Below the pieces are notes generated by a model. It saw nothing but the letters and a program-made list of their open reading frames with translations, was not told the origin of the DNA and searched no databases. Below, in pieces: positions 15,101 through 20,879 of a stretch of DNA of 21,128 bases; position 1 is the first letter of the stretch; each line of letters begins with the position of its first letter. Made by a program: the position numbers and the translations under genes. The stretch covers positions 1 to 21,128 of the IMG/VR virus record IMGVR_UViG_3300025151_000372; one strand, 5' to 3'. The DNA comes from a virus.

Positions 15101-17167
15101 GCTGATATTATTGGATCTGCAAATGACAATGATGATATGCAGATTAGATGTAATGTGGGCGTTTTTACCCCGTCTAATAAGAGAAAAAAGGTAAAGGGCA
15201 CATCAGGTCAAGGAACTCAGAGAAGAAACACTTGGGATTTAACTTATCGTTATGATGATGATACTTTTTCTCCTGAAAATATCACTGAGGTTGATGGTGC
15301 AACTTATGATATTAAAGATAAAGAGACTTCTGAGATTATCACTAGTCAGATAGGTCGGAACAAGAGAAGCGTAGCACCATTAATTAAAAACCCAACCCTT
15401 ACTACGTATAAGAGAGGAACTCTGGGACCATTCTTATCACCATTCTTTGCTAAAGGAAGAAAAGAAGGTGGAGATGCTCTTCAAGGTAGAACTTGGGAGA
15501 TGGTTTGGAAAGATGTTGAATTCCCAGTAGATGGTGAGTACACTTTTAAAGCAGAAGCGGATGATATATTAGATATCGAAGTTAGTACTGAAAGTGTTAG
15601 AGTTAATGTTCCCAGAAAACCTGCAGTTCGTGAATATAAGAAAAAACTTTTGGCACTCATTGGAGATCCAAATACTGCAGAGCGTGGAATTTTCTCACAA
15701 GAGACGCAATGTTATGTTCCAGGTAAAGGTGTAAAGGAAATTGATAGATTGCTTAATGAAGCAGAGATTATTCTTGAAAATAAGAAAACAAAGGCTAAAG
15801 ATTTGAAAGATCAGGCATCTCAACTTTCAGAGGCATCAAAGTTTTTCTCCTCAGATCTTTTGGCGAGAAAAGCAGAGCAGTTGATGTCTCAGTCCATACG
15901 CTTACATAAGCGTCTCAAAGGTAAGATTGACAAACCCTTTAAAAAGGTAGAGGATCGTATCGGAAAAGCAAAAGAAATTGAGAGACAACTCAAGGCATTT
16001 GCAGATCAATACTCTCTCAGTCAAAGTGAGTTGGAAGATCTTGGTGAAGATCGCGCAGAGTTAGAATTTGTATCTATAACTGAAAGAAGACTAGTAAAAC
16101 TTGGAGATCAGGTAAATATTAGTCCTGAAAATATAAAACAAAGACTTAAATCTCTGAAAGATATTCAGGGTGACTCTAGGAAAAAGTTTATGAGAAAAAT
16201 TGATAGACTTGCCGAGAGACTTGCCAGAAGAGATACTGATGGTAAGATTAAAGGTGAGGCAACAATGAGAGATAAAAAAGTTGTCAATTATCAAAGGATA
16301 GGTCGAGCTAGGACTTTCCAGGGAGTAAAAACATTTGTAGCAACAATTAAGGCAGGAAAACGTAATGTTAAACTCACCTTACAAAATGCAAAAATACCTG
16401 GAACCACATTTAAACAAAATCCTGTGGTTGCTGCGTGTAAAATTACTTGTCAAGTTCCTGTAGAAGTTGAAGATCAAAGATCATGGTTGATTAATCCAGT
16501 TGGTGTTAGTGCTGTTCTCATATCTCCTCCTTGTAATAGAGTCATTGGTGGTATAGGTACGGTTCGTGAAATTGATATCATTGAACCAGGAAATTCACAT
16601 CCACCAGATCCACCAGACACTCCAGGTGTACCCAGTACACTTATCATCGATGACATTATTCCAGAAAAACCTGGAATTGGATACACTCCTGGAGATACTG
16701 CTACCATTATTGGCACTGGTGTTAGTTTTCCAATTACTGTAGGACCATTTGGAAAGGTTACTACTGTTGGAGTTACGACTGATATTCCTATCACAACGTA
16801 TCCAAAAATTGATATTTCCACCACTACCGGAACTGGATTTGTACCTCGTATTACAACTAAACTGATTATAGATACTCCTACTGCCGATCCAGAGGACGTT
16901 ATTCAGGTTACAGACCTTGCTGGTCTCAAGCAGAATGGATACATCGAAGGTCGTCCATATTATGGAGAGGTCTTCTTTAAGGATGGAGTTCCATTCGCTG
17001 GAAGATATGAAACTGCTGGAAGACTTATTCAAGTCTATGCTACTCTTCAAGAGAGCATCGATGGTGAAGTTACTACCAGACCTTCTGCAATTCAGAGATC
17101 TGGTACTGATGTCAACAGTAATAATCCTAGACTTAACATTCCAGGAACTCCAGATAATCTAGCTTAA
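9140..17167 (+). CDS. vrlC: Giant VrlC-like virion structural protein
   Basis: A 2675-residue protein without visible signal peptide, of the size and position expected for the VrlC-type structural proteins of T4-like cyanophages. Visible layout: a Gly-rich module near 164-205 (GGGGIGAV, ISGGFGYKFPP); VEFEVYG-type modules starting near 355, 646 and 1628; (V/S)GS-NDNDD modules near 462, 992 and 1992; SPGLTA-F modules near 765 and 1751; a LNPNN/KDGGDRDTNA/DDNPNTSGVAL module near 845-950 and again 1839-1944; four PA14-like segments (YTFRGAADN 571, YTVDVQVDD 1335, YNFKGTVDN 1530, YTFKAEADD 2134). A charged helical region lies at about 2190-2375, followed by another Gly-rich GIGYTPGD module near 2505 and a C-terminal domain with GYIEGRPYYGEVFF. 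It is probably a peripheral baseplate or fibre component; the sandwich modules suggest glycan contact, which is inference. The vrlC name is from recall of cyanophage annotation. Confidence 0.7.
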   Translation: MAGSKSDRKKNAKLDIFASNKDANDSVRVGYIDPKRGYIDGLSVYQANKHAEKNPGTRFIFVTRDKIRYININQVNKLKNSHTIPKSVAKGLVDENGEFDPCNTVRGFNTNPDGGEPEIKPDDNLPFTSSGEYDAKDNYKRYFGSKSGTGDGKGKQCRTRLLIQGGGGIGAVATPIIGKDGSILHARIISGGFGYKFPPQVRIVDDCKRGSGARAISRLGFQGYTEENYDDADDFEDYDFTLKSAGGDTILDTSDIAWGQLYSLGNQTVIGEWNPANVISLTNDDSFSTKLQEYLRFLKGYDPNKPWWTTRDEVAVRVVGDGTAKKANKLGGILYPVEHWAWGGTKERDDLFVDVEFEVYGQGTFRNRNLFFFFKAEDGSHQFRVRGVTNEARSGKTRKQVIKVLANTTYKVTSNARKRIEGSEKMVLEQGLLNQIGRKEKEIGGDKAIGKTSKVIFADVVGSLNDNDDIQVRANIGRFKAGDRTAVSVDPSKKKAEKFKDQKNRFKRGTFELTYRINRRNNITFTKEVFPSFMNNYAVAPQFASDKLGTDKADKPYTLLYREFFPHKGVYTFRGAADNQGEVFLDNQSIMDITDTFKNNSKEKKVTVEKGLHDIRIDLLNFPQKKIVEKTFTSDGRADRFKKVNVKFNVVGSGSGRHRKIKCIFTNKADPTETFTIENNGDNKEVREVQRPIIANSEYDVKFIATAEKREDAYKETTIPIILATPGTKGRGKKARIGKVERKKIKYLDEKGDDPNAQLSIDSTSPGLTARFSDDGTNLITKGNGNVTLKFKWDDNPKSAGKAVGELTVADKTFKQKGEKGEERQTVYVGSISPCDPIPERSKIFPITYDNLNPNNDPINVSRNRKKIFLKDGGDRDTNATITIEKVEGGVATFTPDGRGIDVKGDCDVTISFNWDDNPNTSGVALDYFKINNKFFRRRGESDTIVRTINLKGTGKRPRSYASIIEQGCVENGTKNKETRASSSRVFGDYLGSANDNDDMQVFVKKGGIFTSSNRRRIDRHGAEGGERGRGTFDLSFNYDMRKGGFTKDLWQELKDQNIIDAKTGQALERSDLEVAQVFNTKEFIDKANRPLYRMRPGVGPYGDFFNRNGITPFNPLEVDPDIKDVKPTVPAQPEPKYEKPKVKFVKRSGETFLKVIGTGKAKIGFKLKTDDNFKTSGVFAKEVKIQADGPDVILKRTEEKKFNASGKSRFQGRDAYTRKLVEEETIKGEGTFTAGKEYKIKSIGGSPTSGFKPVDETVVFDDDIGNGLDDNGTLSIRYVRPINPPKPKAPKDPKNGKNQSSKKSLDNVEGSVSDYAGIHKIIWKDIYFPASGTYTVDVQVDDNVRLEIFNRRFKAQVLDVKGFRGPGKSRGMQSFAIEVQKGTYTLQAFLQQIPGKSIVDGNPMGLAVNIRTAYVTVKEEITLNQSWNENPFGVALTIHAPPPPIPQEPPLKQDGPCPPNPVWTTRHKAKDAQWHPCNHIYSNGTKSWSSFMNRYAMSPVLPIGTKGSGYSGDSWTNLWEAEIPFTGFYNFKGTVDNKAFVTILQDPGNSEVTEPKVQEIKQLDHFNTEKKDLTSNKIYLEKGQALIGITVTNGEVFKTKLVTKKVFSTADWVAKSVRKDKPQRVPVEFEVYGHGSKKNMGLKFVFKEMGGNHTFTIDNVEKSRATEKIEKRVKRNTDYKVTAIATGSHTLKNKPSAAKERTYKIEVADRGSLGRGDKAAVKSVSDKVIKFTDSTSQMDTDAEFRIKSPSPGLTAKFRGSNDNDLELVVKGDGDLSLELYWNDDPRSNGESVGNIKVAGETWKQTAFKDKEDSITKTIKVGDSNTSSGSARKDITKTFPINYNGLNPNNNPINVSDKRNKIFLKDGGDRDTNAEIIIENVDGGTAKFTPDGRSIEARGNCSIRIALEWDDNPNTSGVALESFEIGGKVWIQKREKGEKVQTITLDATQKVPATREEVKLVPEQGTSKVFGRGKKGTESQKPGQIIFADIIGSANDNDDMQIRCNVGVFTPSNKRKKVKGTSGQGTQRRNTWDLTYRYDDDTFSPENITEVDGATYDIKDKETSEIITSQIGRNKRSVAPLIKNPTLTTYKRGTLGPFLSPFFAKGRKEGGDALQGRTWEMVWKDVEFPVDGEYTFKAEADDILDIEVSTESVRVNVPRKPAVREYKKKLLALIGDPNTAERGIFSQETQCYVPGKGVKEIDRLLNEAEIILENKKTKAKDLKDQASQLSEASKFFSSDLLARKAEQLMSQSIRLHKRLKGKIDKPFKKVEDRIGKAKEIERQLKAFADQYSLSQSELEDLGEDRAELEFVSITERRLVKLGDQVNISPENIKQRLKSLKDIQGDSRKKFMRKIDRLAERLARRDTDGKIKGEATMRDKKVVNYQRIGRARTFQGVKTFVATIKAGKRNVKLTLQNAKIPGTTFKQNPVVAACKITCQVPVEVEDQRSWLINPVGVSAVLISPPCNRVIGGIGTVREIDIIEPGNSHPPDPPDTPGVPSTLIIDDIIPEKPGIGYTPGDTATIIGTGVSFPITVGPFGKVTTVGVTTDIPITTYPKIDISTTTGTGFVPRITTKLIIDTPTADPEDVIQVTDLAGLKQNGYIEGRPYYGEVFFKDGVPFAGRYETAGRLIQVYATLQESIDGEVTTRPSAIQRSGTDVNSNNPRLNIPGTPDNLA
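11738..11775 (+). repeat. 38-bp exact direct repeat, copy 1 (inside vrlC-like gene)
   Basis: Identical to 14720-14757, exactly 2982 bp (994 codons) downstream. It encodes KIFLKDGGDRDTN. Together with the 33-bp repeat at the same offset it marks a recent or strongly conserved internal duplication. Confidence 0.95.
11882..11914 (+). repeat. 33-bp exact direct repeat, copy 1 (inside vrlC-like gene)
   Basis: Identical to 14864-14896, at the same 2982-bp offset as the 38-bp repeat. It encodes WDDNPNTSGVA. Confidence 0.95.
14720..14757 (+). repeat. 38-bp exact direct repeat, copy 2 (inside vrlC-like gene)
   Basis: Second copy of 11738-11775. The flanking coding sequence is clearly related but diverged at the nucleotide level, so the identical core stands out. 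Confidence 0.95.
14864..14896 (+). repeat. 33-bp exact direct repeat, copy 2 (inside vrlC-like gene)
   Basis: Second copy of 11882-11914, in the same frame and order relative to the 38-bp repeat. Confidence 0.95.
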
Positions 17168-17170
17168 ATA
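17164..17170 (+). promoter_or_regulatory. Possible late promoter overlapping the vrlC stop
   Basis: TTAAATA begins one base before the TAA stop of the giant gene and lies 20 bases before the ATG at 17191. It resembles the T4 late box (TATAAATA) only in part. It is listed because similar TAAATA strings occur at other gene boundaries here. Confidence 0.25.
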
Positions 17171-17190
17171 GTTACTACTAAGTGCGATAA

Positions 17191-17817
17191 ATGTCAACTC
17201 AATCGACCACAGATAATAGTAGATTAGGTGCCGGTTCTGAAACCGCAAAACGTAATTATACTGTTATTGAATATGGAAACGACCATGGAGGTATTTCTTT
17301 TGGTAAGGTCCATAAGAAAGGTGATGTGACATCCTCTGTGATGTTACAAGGCAAAGATGGTCGTCATCGTTTCTACATGGATCATGACGGACAAAGACCG
17401 GGATATACAACACTGACTAGTCCTGGAACTTTTGCTGTCAAGTGTGGGATGGATCTTGACACCGAGCAAGATGGAATCTTTCTCAACGCAGAGAATGGTG
17501 ACATTGACATTATTGCCAGTAATGGTAAAATAAGAATGGTTGCTGATGATATTGAATTTGTTGCTGTTGGATCTTTAGAACAAGGAAACATTAAATTAAA
17601 CGCTAGTGAATCTATTTCTTTTGACTCCAAAAAGATAGTATCTACTGCAAAAAATCTTCTTAGATTATCATCACCAAACACACTTGAAATGGTTGCAAAC
17701 GGTCAGATGAAAATGGTCGCTGCAGTTATGAGATCATGTACTGATGGTGCTGCATTAAAACCAGACAAATACGGAAATGCATATCATCATCTGTTAAACT
17801 TCACCCTACCTGGATAA
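17191..17817 (+). CDS. Beta-helix protein, candidate tail spike tip
   Basis: A 208-residue protein. After a polar N-terminus and a segment HGGISFGKVHKKGDVTSSVM, the middle (about 85-175) is a run of short alternating strands: GIFLNAENGDIDIIASNGKI, RMVADDIEFVAVGS, GNIKLNASESISFDSKKIVS, LLRLSSPNTLEMVANGQMKM. This is the look of a trimeric intertwined beta-helix such as the C-terminal spike of T4 gp5 or of gpV-type spikes. The gp5-like protein upstream lacks such a region, so this separate protein may supply the membrane-puncturing needle; that is inference. No strong ribosome site is visible before the ATG, and GATAA directly precedes it. A short fibre or other beta-helical baseplate protein is the main alternative. 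The C-terminal end YHHLLNFTLPG is not repeat-like and may cap the helix. Confidence 0.65.
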   Translation: MSTQSTTDNSRLGAGSETAKRNYTVIEYGNDHGGISFGKVHKKGDVTSSVMLQGKDGRHRFYMDHDGQRPGYTTLTSPGTFAVKCGMDLDTEQDGIFLNAENGDIDIIASNGKIRMVADDIEFVAVGSLEQGNIKLNASESISFDSKKIVSTAKNLLRLSSPNTLEMVANGQMKMVAAVMRSCTDGAALKPDKYGNAYHHLLNFTLPG

Positions 17818-17819
17818 AA

Positions 17820-18617
17820 ATGTTTTTAGACGATTGCAATATTGGAGGACAACTTAAAGTTGGAACTGGTATCGTACCTGCCATTGGAGAGGGAATTGTA
17901 AAAATTAATGGTTCTCAGTATGTTGAAGGACCTGCTGTTTTTGGTGCCGCTCATGAGTTTGCTACTCCATATGCAACGGTTTGTATCGGAGCATATGGAA
18001 ACTCAGATTCGTCCCCTATCTCTGCAATTGCTGGATTAGTTCCAGGACTCATGCTCCCAGGAGGGAACCATAGTAAATATTCTCTCGCAGTTTCTGGTCC
18101 TACTGCGATGTTTGGTAATGTTGATGCCAACGAAAATGTTTTTGTCGGACAAAATCTGATCGCTCAAGGTCATGTGATGTCTAATAATGGTGGACATATT
18201 CTTGCAGCAAAGAAAAACTTTGATATTCCTCACCCCACCAAGGAAGGATATCGTTTGCGTCATACTTGTCCTGAAGGACCATCAAATGATGTATATTTCA
18301 GAGGAAAGGTAAGAAATTCAAACGAGATTTTGCTACCTACATATTGGAAGGGGTTAGTTGATTGGACCACGATCACAGTTAATCTTACTCCTATCGGGGC
18401 ACATCAAAATGTAATTGTGAAACGTGTTGATGAAGAGAAAGTCTACCTTCAATCTAACGGAGGTATTCCCATCAACTGCTACTATCACATCTTTGCCGAA
18501 AGAGCAGATGGAGAAAGACTTATCCCCGAGTATGAAGGAGAATCACCAGCAGATTATCCAGGAAACAATGATGAATATTCTGTTTCTGGTTACCACTATG
18601 ATAAGAGAGGAGAATAA
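17820..18617 (+). CDS. Virion structural protein with C-terminal FDIPHPTK module (paralogue 1)
   Basis: A 265-residue protein starting two bases after the previous stop. The N-terminal part (about 1-120) is beta-rich and Gly-rich (IGGQLKVGTGIVPAIGEGIV, FVGQNLIAQGHVMSNNGG), like fibre or spike shafts. From about 136 it carries a module beginning KKNFDIPHPTKEGYRLRHTC and running through FRGKV, NEILLPTYWKGLVDWTTITV, NLTPIG, to ESPADYPGNNDE near the end. The same module ends the next gene, and I recall it at the C-termini of other T4-like cyanophage fibre-type proteins. It is probably a fibre, whisker or baseplate-peripheral component; the precise role is unknown. No strong ribosome site precedes it, so translation may be coupled to the upstream gene. 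Confidence 0.75.
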   Translation: MFLDDCNIGGQLKVGTGIVPAIGEGIVKINGSQYVEGPAVFGAAHEFATPYATVCIGAYGNSDSSPISAIAGLVPGLMLPGGNHSKYSLAVSGPTAMFGNVDANENVFVGQNLIAQGHVMSNNGGHILAAKKNFDIPHPTKEGYRLRHTCPEGPSNDVYFRGKVRNSNEILLPTYWKGLVDWTTITVNLTPIGAHQNVIVKRVDEEKVYLQSNGGIPINCYYHIFAERADGERLIPEYEGESPADYPGNNDEYSVSGYHYDKRGE

Positions 18618-19315
18618 TGGCATTTGATTTTTTAAAACCAGACTTGAGGTGGCGAACTCACTGTGCGGATCAACCAACTTTTGGTAGACCATCCTTTATG
18701 TTCGATTATCCAACTAAAGGAATCACTCAGGCAACTGATTATCCACTAGAGGCATGTCAACCTTGGGTTCATTACAATATGAGACTTGGCAATCTTGCCA
18801 TCGATCAGACTCTAGCAGTTGGAGCTACTGGAGTTTTTGGTGCCAACGTTACTGCTCCAACCTTCACCGGCACCCTTATTGGTAATGTTGTTGGTAAAGC
18901 CAGTGGAAACAAGTCTTTTGATATTCCACATGCAACTAAACCAGGAAAAAGAATTCGTCACGTCTGTGCTGAGGGACCTGAACCTGGGATTTATGTTAGA
19001 GGTAGATTAAAAGATTCCAATAAGATCATGTTACCAGAATACTGGGAGGGGTTGATTGATCCTGATAGTATCACCGTAACTTTAACTCAAATTGGATATT
19101 CCCAGGACTTGATTGTTGATTCTATTGACTGGGGTAGAGTTGTTAAAGTAAGATCAGGAGTTGGTGCAAATATTGATTGCTTCTATGACATTTGGGCTGC
19201 CCGTTGGGTAGATCCTGATAATCATGATGAGAAACTGCATGTTGTTTATGATGGTGAGTCCCCAGCAGACTATCCTGGAAATAATGATGACTTCATCGTT
19301 GGAGGATTTCAATAA
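18617..19315 (+). CDS. Virion structural protein with C-terminal FDIPHATK module (paralogue 2)
   Basis: A 232-residue protein. Its ATG shares one base with the upstream TAA (TAATG), and GAGGAGA sits just upstream, so start and coupling are well supported. The N-terminal ~60 residues are unique (DLRWRTHCADQPTFGRPSFM). A short shaft-like stretch follows (NLAIDQTLAVGATGVFGANV, APTFTGTLIGNVVG). The C-terminal module from about 96 matches the upstream gene: KSFDIPHATKPGKRIRHVC, YVRGRLKDSNKIMLPEYW, GLIDPDSITVTLTQIG, IDCFYDIWAARW, and ESPADYPGNNDDF near the end. The shared block and adjacency indicate tandem duplication followed by change of the N-terminal attachment part. It is probably a partner or alternative subunit of the same fibre-like structure; the role is inferred. 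Confidence 0.75.
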   Translation: MAFDFLKPDLRWRTHCADQPTFGRPSFMFDYPTKGITQATDYPLEACQPWVHYNMRLGNLAIDQTLAVGATGVFGANVTAPTFTGTLIGNVVGKASGNKSFDIPHATKPGKRIRHVCAEGPEPGIYVRGRLKDSNKIMLPEYWEGLIDPDSITVTLTQIGYSQDLIVDSIDWGRVVKVRSGVGANIDCFYDIWAARWVDPDNHDEKLHVVYDGESPADYPGNNDDFIVGGFQ

Positions 19316-20409
19316 TGGCAAATCCGTTTTTAAATTCTCAGGGAACCACTGGCGGAAAAGCGGGTTTTGATGCTTTTGAGGGATTGCGTACAGATAAAGA
19401 ATATGATGATGAAACTTTGCAGAAGAATCCAGGATCTCCCCTACCATTTCCTGTAGCAAATCCTCCTGAAGAGTTTGTTGAAGGTAGAAATAACTTTCAA
19501 AGACCTGATTATGAAGGACAGCAACGTACAAGATCTTCAGATCTTAAAAAGACTACGGAAGCACTAGATTATATTTTTGAAACGGAGTATATTGACGAAA
19601 TTAATCGAAAGAAAAGTGAGATAGTTACAATTAGCGGTAATGCATTTGCAGCAATTAATGCGGTAGGAGTTAATTATCCTCAGACGAATGAGAGATTGAT
19701 TTCTACCACTTCTGATTGCTCTAGTGATCCTGCATTGGAAAATGGTAAAAAAGTGGTATTTGATTCTGTAGAGACTGCAGGACTTACTACTTTCGTTTAT
19801 CCTACGAGTGGTACTAGCACTCCCACTGACACTCCTCCATGTACCGTCAATGTAAACTGCGAATTGATAGGGGTAAAGGGGAAAATTTATCCAGATGTCT
19901 TAGCAGCATATCATTTTCCCGTACTGTCTAATGGCACTCATGGGGCAACCGATTTGCCTACTGCAAATGGAACTTTTACTGTGGTTTCTAAAGACAAAAC
20001 AGGTTCTGGTGATTATTCTGCCAATACCTTAGGTATTGGAGTTACTTTAAGATTGTTTAATGACAATGTAAATCAATCTGTAACTCAATCTGAAACAGCA
20101 CTTGGAACCTATTACTTCTTTGCAGGTAACGGAGCAAATGCAAACAATGCTCTAGCAGGTGCAGCAACCTCTATTCAAACTTTGGTTAATCAAATTGATG
20201 ATATACGAGACAATCTTAAAGCACGTATAGGAAAACCAGAAATCAATAATGATTCAGGTGTTAATGATCTCAGAGGACAGAAGCATAGAGAAGAATTAAA
20301 TACTTGGTATATAGATGCGGGCGAGAGAACAGCAAGTTTTTCTAATTTTCAGGGGGGTATGGATGCTCTCGTCGGAAACGCCTCATCAATTTCCGCGTAT
20401 GATGGTTGA
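19315..20409 (+). CDS. Putative virion structural protein, unrecognised
   Basis: A 364-residue protein; its ATG overlaps the previous TAA by one base and GGAGG at 19301-19305 is a strong ribosome site. I do not recognise a family. The N-terminus (ANPFLNSQGTTGGKAGFDAF) is polar. A helical stretch at about 80-100 (TTEALDYIFETEYIDEINRK) is followed by a beta-rich, Thr/Asn-rich region with CTVNVNCELIGVKGKIYPDV, and the C-terminal third is helical (SIQTLVNQIDDIRDNLKARI, GQKHREELNTWYIDAGER). Position at the end of the structural run and lack of catalytic motifs suggest a virion part. Its TGA stop lies inside the -35 box of the downstream promoter, so the structural operon likely ends here, although no strong terminator is visible between the two. 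Confidence 0.7.
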   Translation: MANPFLNSQGTTGGKAGFDAFEGLRTDKEYDDETLQKNPGSPLPFPVANPPEEFVEGRNNFQRPDYEGQQRTRSSDLKKTTEALDYIFETEYIDEINRKKSEIVTISGNAFAAINAVGVNYPQTNERLISTTSDCSSDPALENGKKVVFDSVETAGLTTFVYPTSGTSTPTDTPPCTVNVNCELIGVKGKIYPDVLAAYHFPVLSNGTHGATDLPTANGTFTVVSKDKTGSGDYSANTLGIGVTLRLFNDNVNQSVTQSETALGTYYFFAGNGANANNALAGAATSIQTLVNQIDDIRDNLKARIGKPEINNDSGVNDLRGQKHREELNTWYIDAGERTASFSNFQGGMDALVGNASSISAYDG

Positions 20410-20434
20410 CACCGTGCCCTGATTGCCCTATAAT
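20406..20434 (+). promoter_or_regulatory. Consensus sigma70-type promoter
   Basis: TTGACA at 20406-20411 and TATAAT at 20429-20434 are both perfect consensus boxes, separated by the ideal 17 bases. Transcription would start near 20441, about 16 bases before the ATG at 20458. Such a promoter is read by unmodified host polymerase, as for early or constitutively expressed phage genes, in contrast with the late genes upstream. The -35 box includes the TGA stop of the preceding gene. Confidence 0.85.
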
Positions 20435-20457
20435 AAGCAGGTAATCAAACAAACCCC

Positions 20458-20640
20458 ATGCAAGACGAGTACCTGACACGCTGTGTCGTTGATCCCGTGT
20501 CCCGTAAGTTCTTCCTGTACTCCAGTGAAGGTGAAGAGCGTGTCGTGGATTGTGAAACCGTAGATCAGTTCATGGCAGTCCTTGAGTTGGTGCGTGATAA
20601 GTGTGATGAAGACACACTTGCATATTCCAATCCTCTCTGA
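20458..20640 (+). CDS. Small acidic protein, hypothetical
   Basis: A 60-residue protein, sequence MQDEYLTRCVVDPVSRKFFL onward with VDCETVDQFMAVLELVRDKC in the second half. It looks like a compact two-strand plus helix fold (RKFFLYSS, EERVVDCETVDQF); function not recognised. Support comes from its own consensus promoter, a hairpin terminator just after it, and consistent codon use. All four Arg codons are CGN (CGC, CGT, CGT, CGT) and many codons end in C or G (CTG, GTC, TCC, TTC), whereas the structural genes mostly use AGA and A/T-ending codons. No Shine-Dalgarno sequence is visible in the short leader (AAACAAACCCC precedes the ATG). It is probably an early-expressed host-modifying or regulatory protein, which is inference. 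Confidence 0.7.
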   Translation: MQDEYLTRCVVDPVSRKFFLYSSEGEERVVDCETVDQFMAVLELVRDKCDEDTLAYSNPL

Positions 20641-20669
20641 GGGAAAATCGACCTTTAATTCCATTTTTG

Positions 20670-20696
20670 GTCGGAAAAAAATCCCGGCAATTTTTT
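20670..20696 (+). terminator. Rho-independent terminator-like hairpin
   Basis: GTCGG (20670-20674) pairs with CCGGC (20684-20688), including one G-U pair, around an A-rich loop, and AATTTTTT follows at 20689-20696. The stem is short, but the placement 30 bases after the stop of the 60-residue gene and the six-T tract fit a terminator. Confidence 0.5.
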
Positions 20697-20714
20697 GCTC
20701 TATTACTTTTTGGC

Positions 20715-20879
20715 ATGAATTATTATTCACCTACCCTTTACAAAGAAATCCTAGAGTGTTACGATTATGAGACCAGAAACCCGACAATCTATGGAAATGT
20801 TATTCGCGGCGAAGTGGAATTTACCCAAAGCAGCGAAGAACTGCAATCTGACGGACAAGGAGATGAAAATCACCTTTAA
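20715..20879 (+). CDS. Small hypothetical protein, overlaps next ORF
   Basis: A 54-residue ORF: MNYYSPTLYKEILECYDYET, then RNPTIYGNVIRGEVEF and a polar, acidic tail ending GQGDENHL. The frame is also open upstream to an ATG at 20667, but that start would place the terminator hairpin inside the gene, so the ATG at 20715 is preferred. The first 30 residues look like a real protein (aromatic, ordered); the tail overlaps a different-frame ORF by 113 bases and looks less constrained. No clear ribosome site is seen. Function unknown. Either this gene and the next are both translated, or only one is real. Confidence 0.5.
   Translation: MNYYSPTLYKEILECYDYETRNPTIYGNVIRGEVEFTQSSEELQSDGQGDENHL

Noticed and set aside
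16595-17050. Minus-strand ORF of 151 residues, Ser/Asn-rich
   Set aside because: Composition follows from reverse reading of Thr/Gly/Ile-rich sense sequence; no independent support.
20695-20726. Second sigma70 promoter (TTGCTC ... TATTAT) before the MNYYSP ORF
   Set aside because: Spacer is 20 bases, the -35 is poor, and the -10 would fall inside the coding region.
20428-20730. Minus-strand ORF of 100 residues
   Set aside because: It runs through the consensus promoter, the 60-residue gene and the terminator on the other strand; no promoter or motif of its own.
20667-20879. Longer 70-residue version of the MNYYSP ORF
   Set aside because: Its first codons fall within the terminator hairpin; the later ATG at 20715 gives a more protein-like N-terminus.
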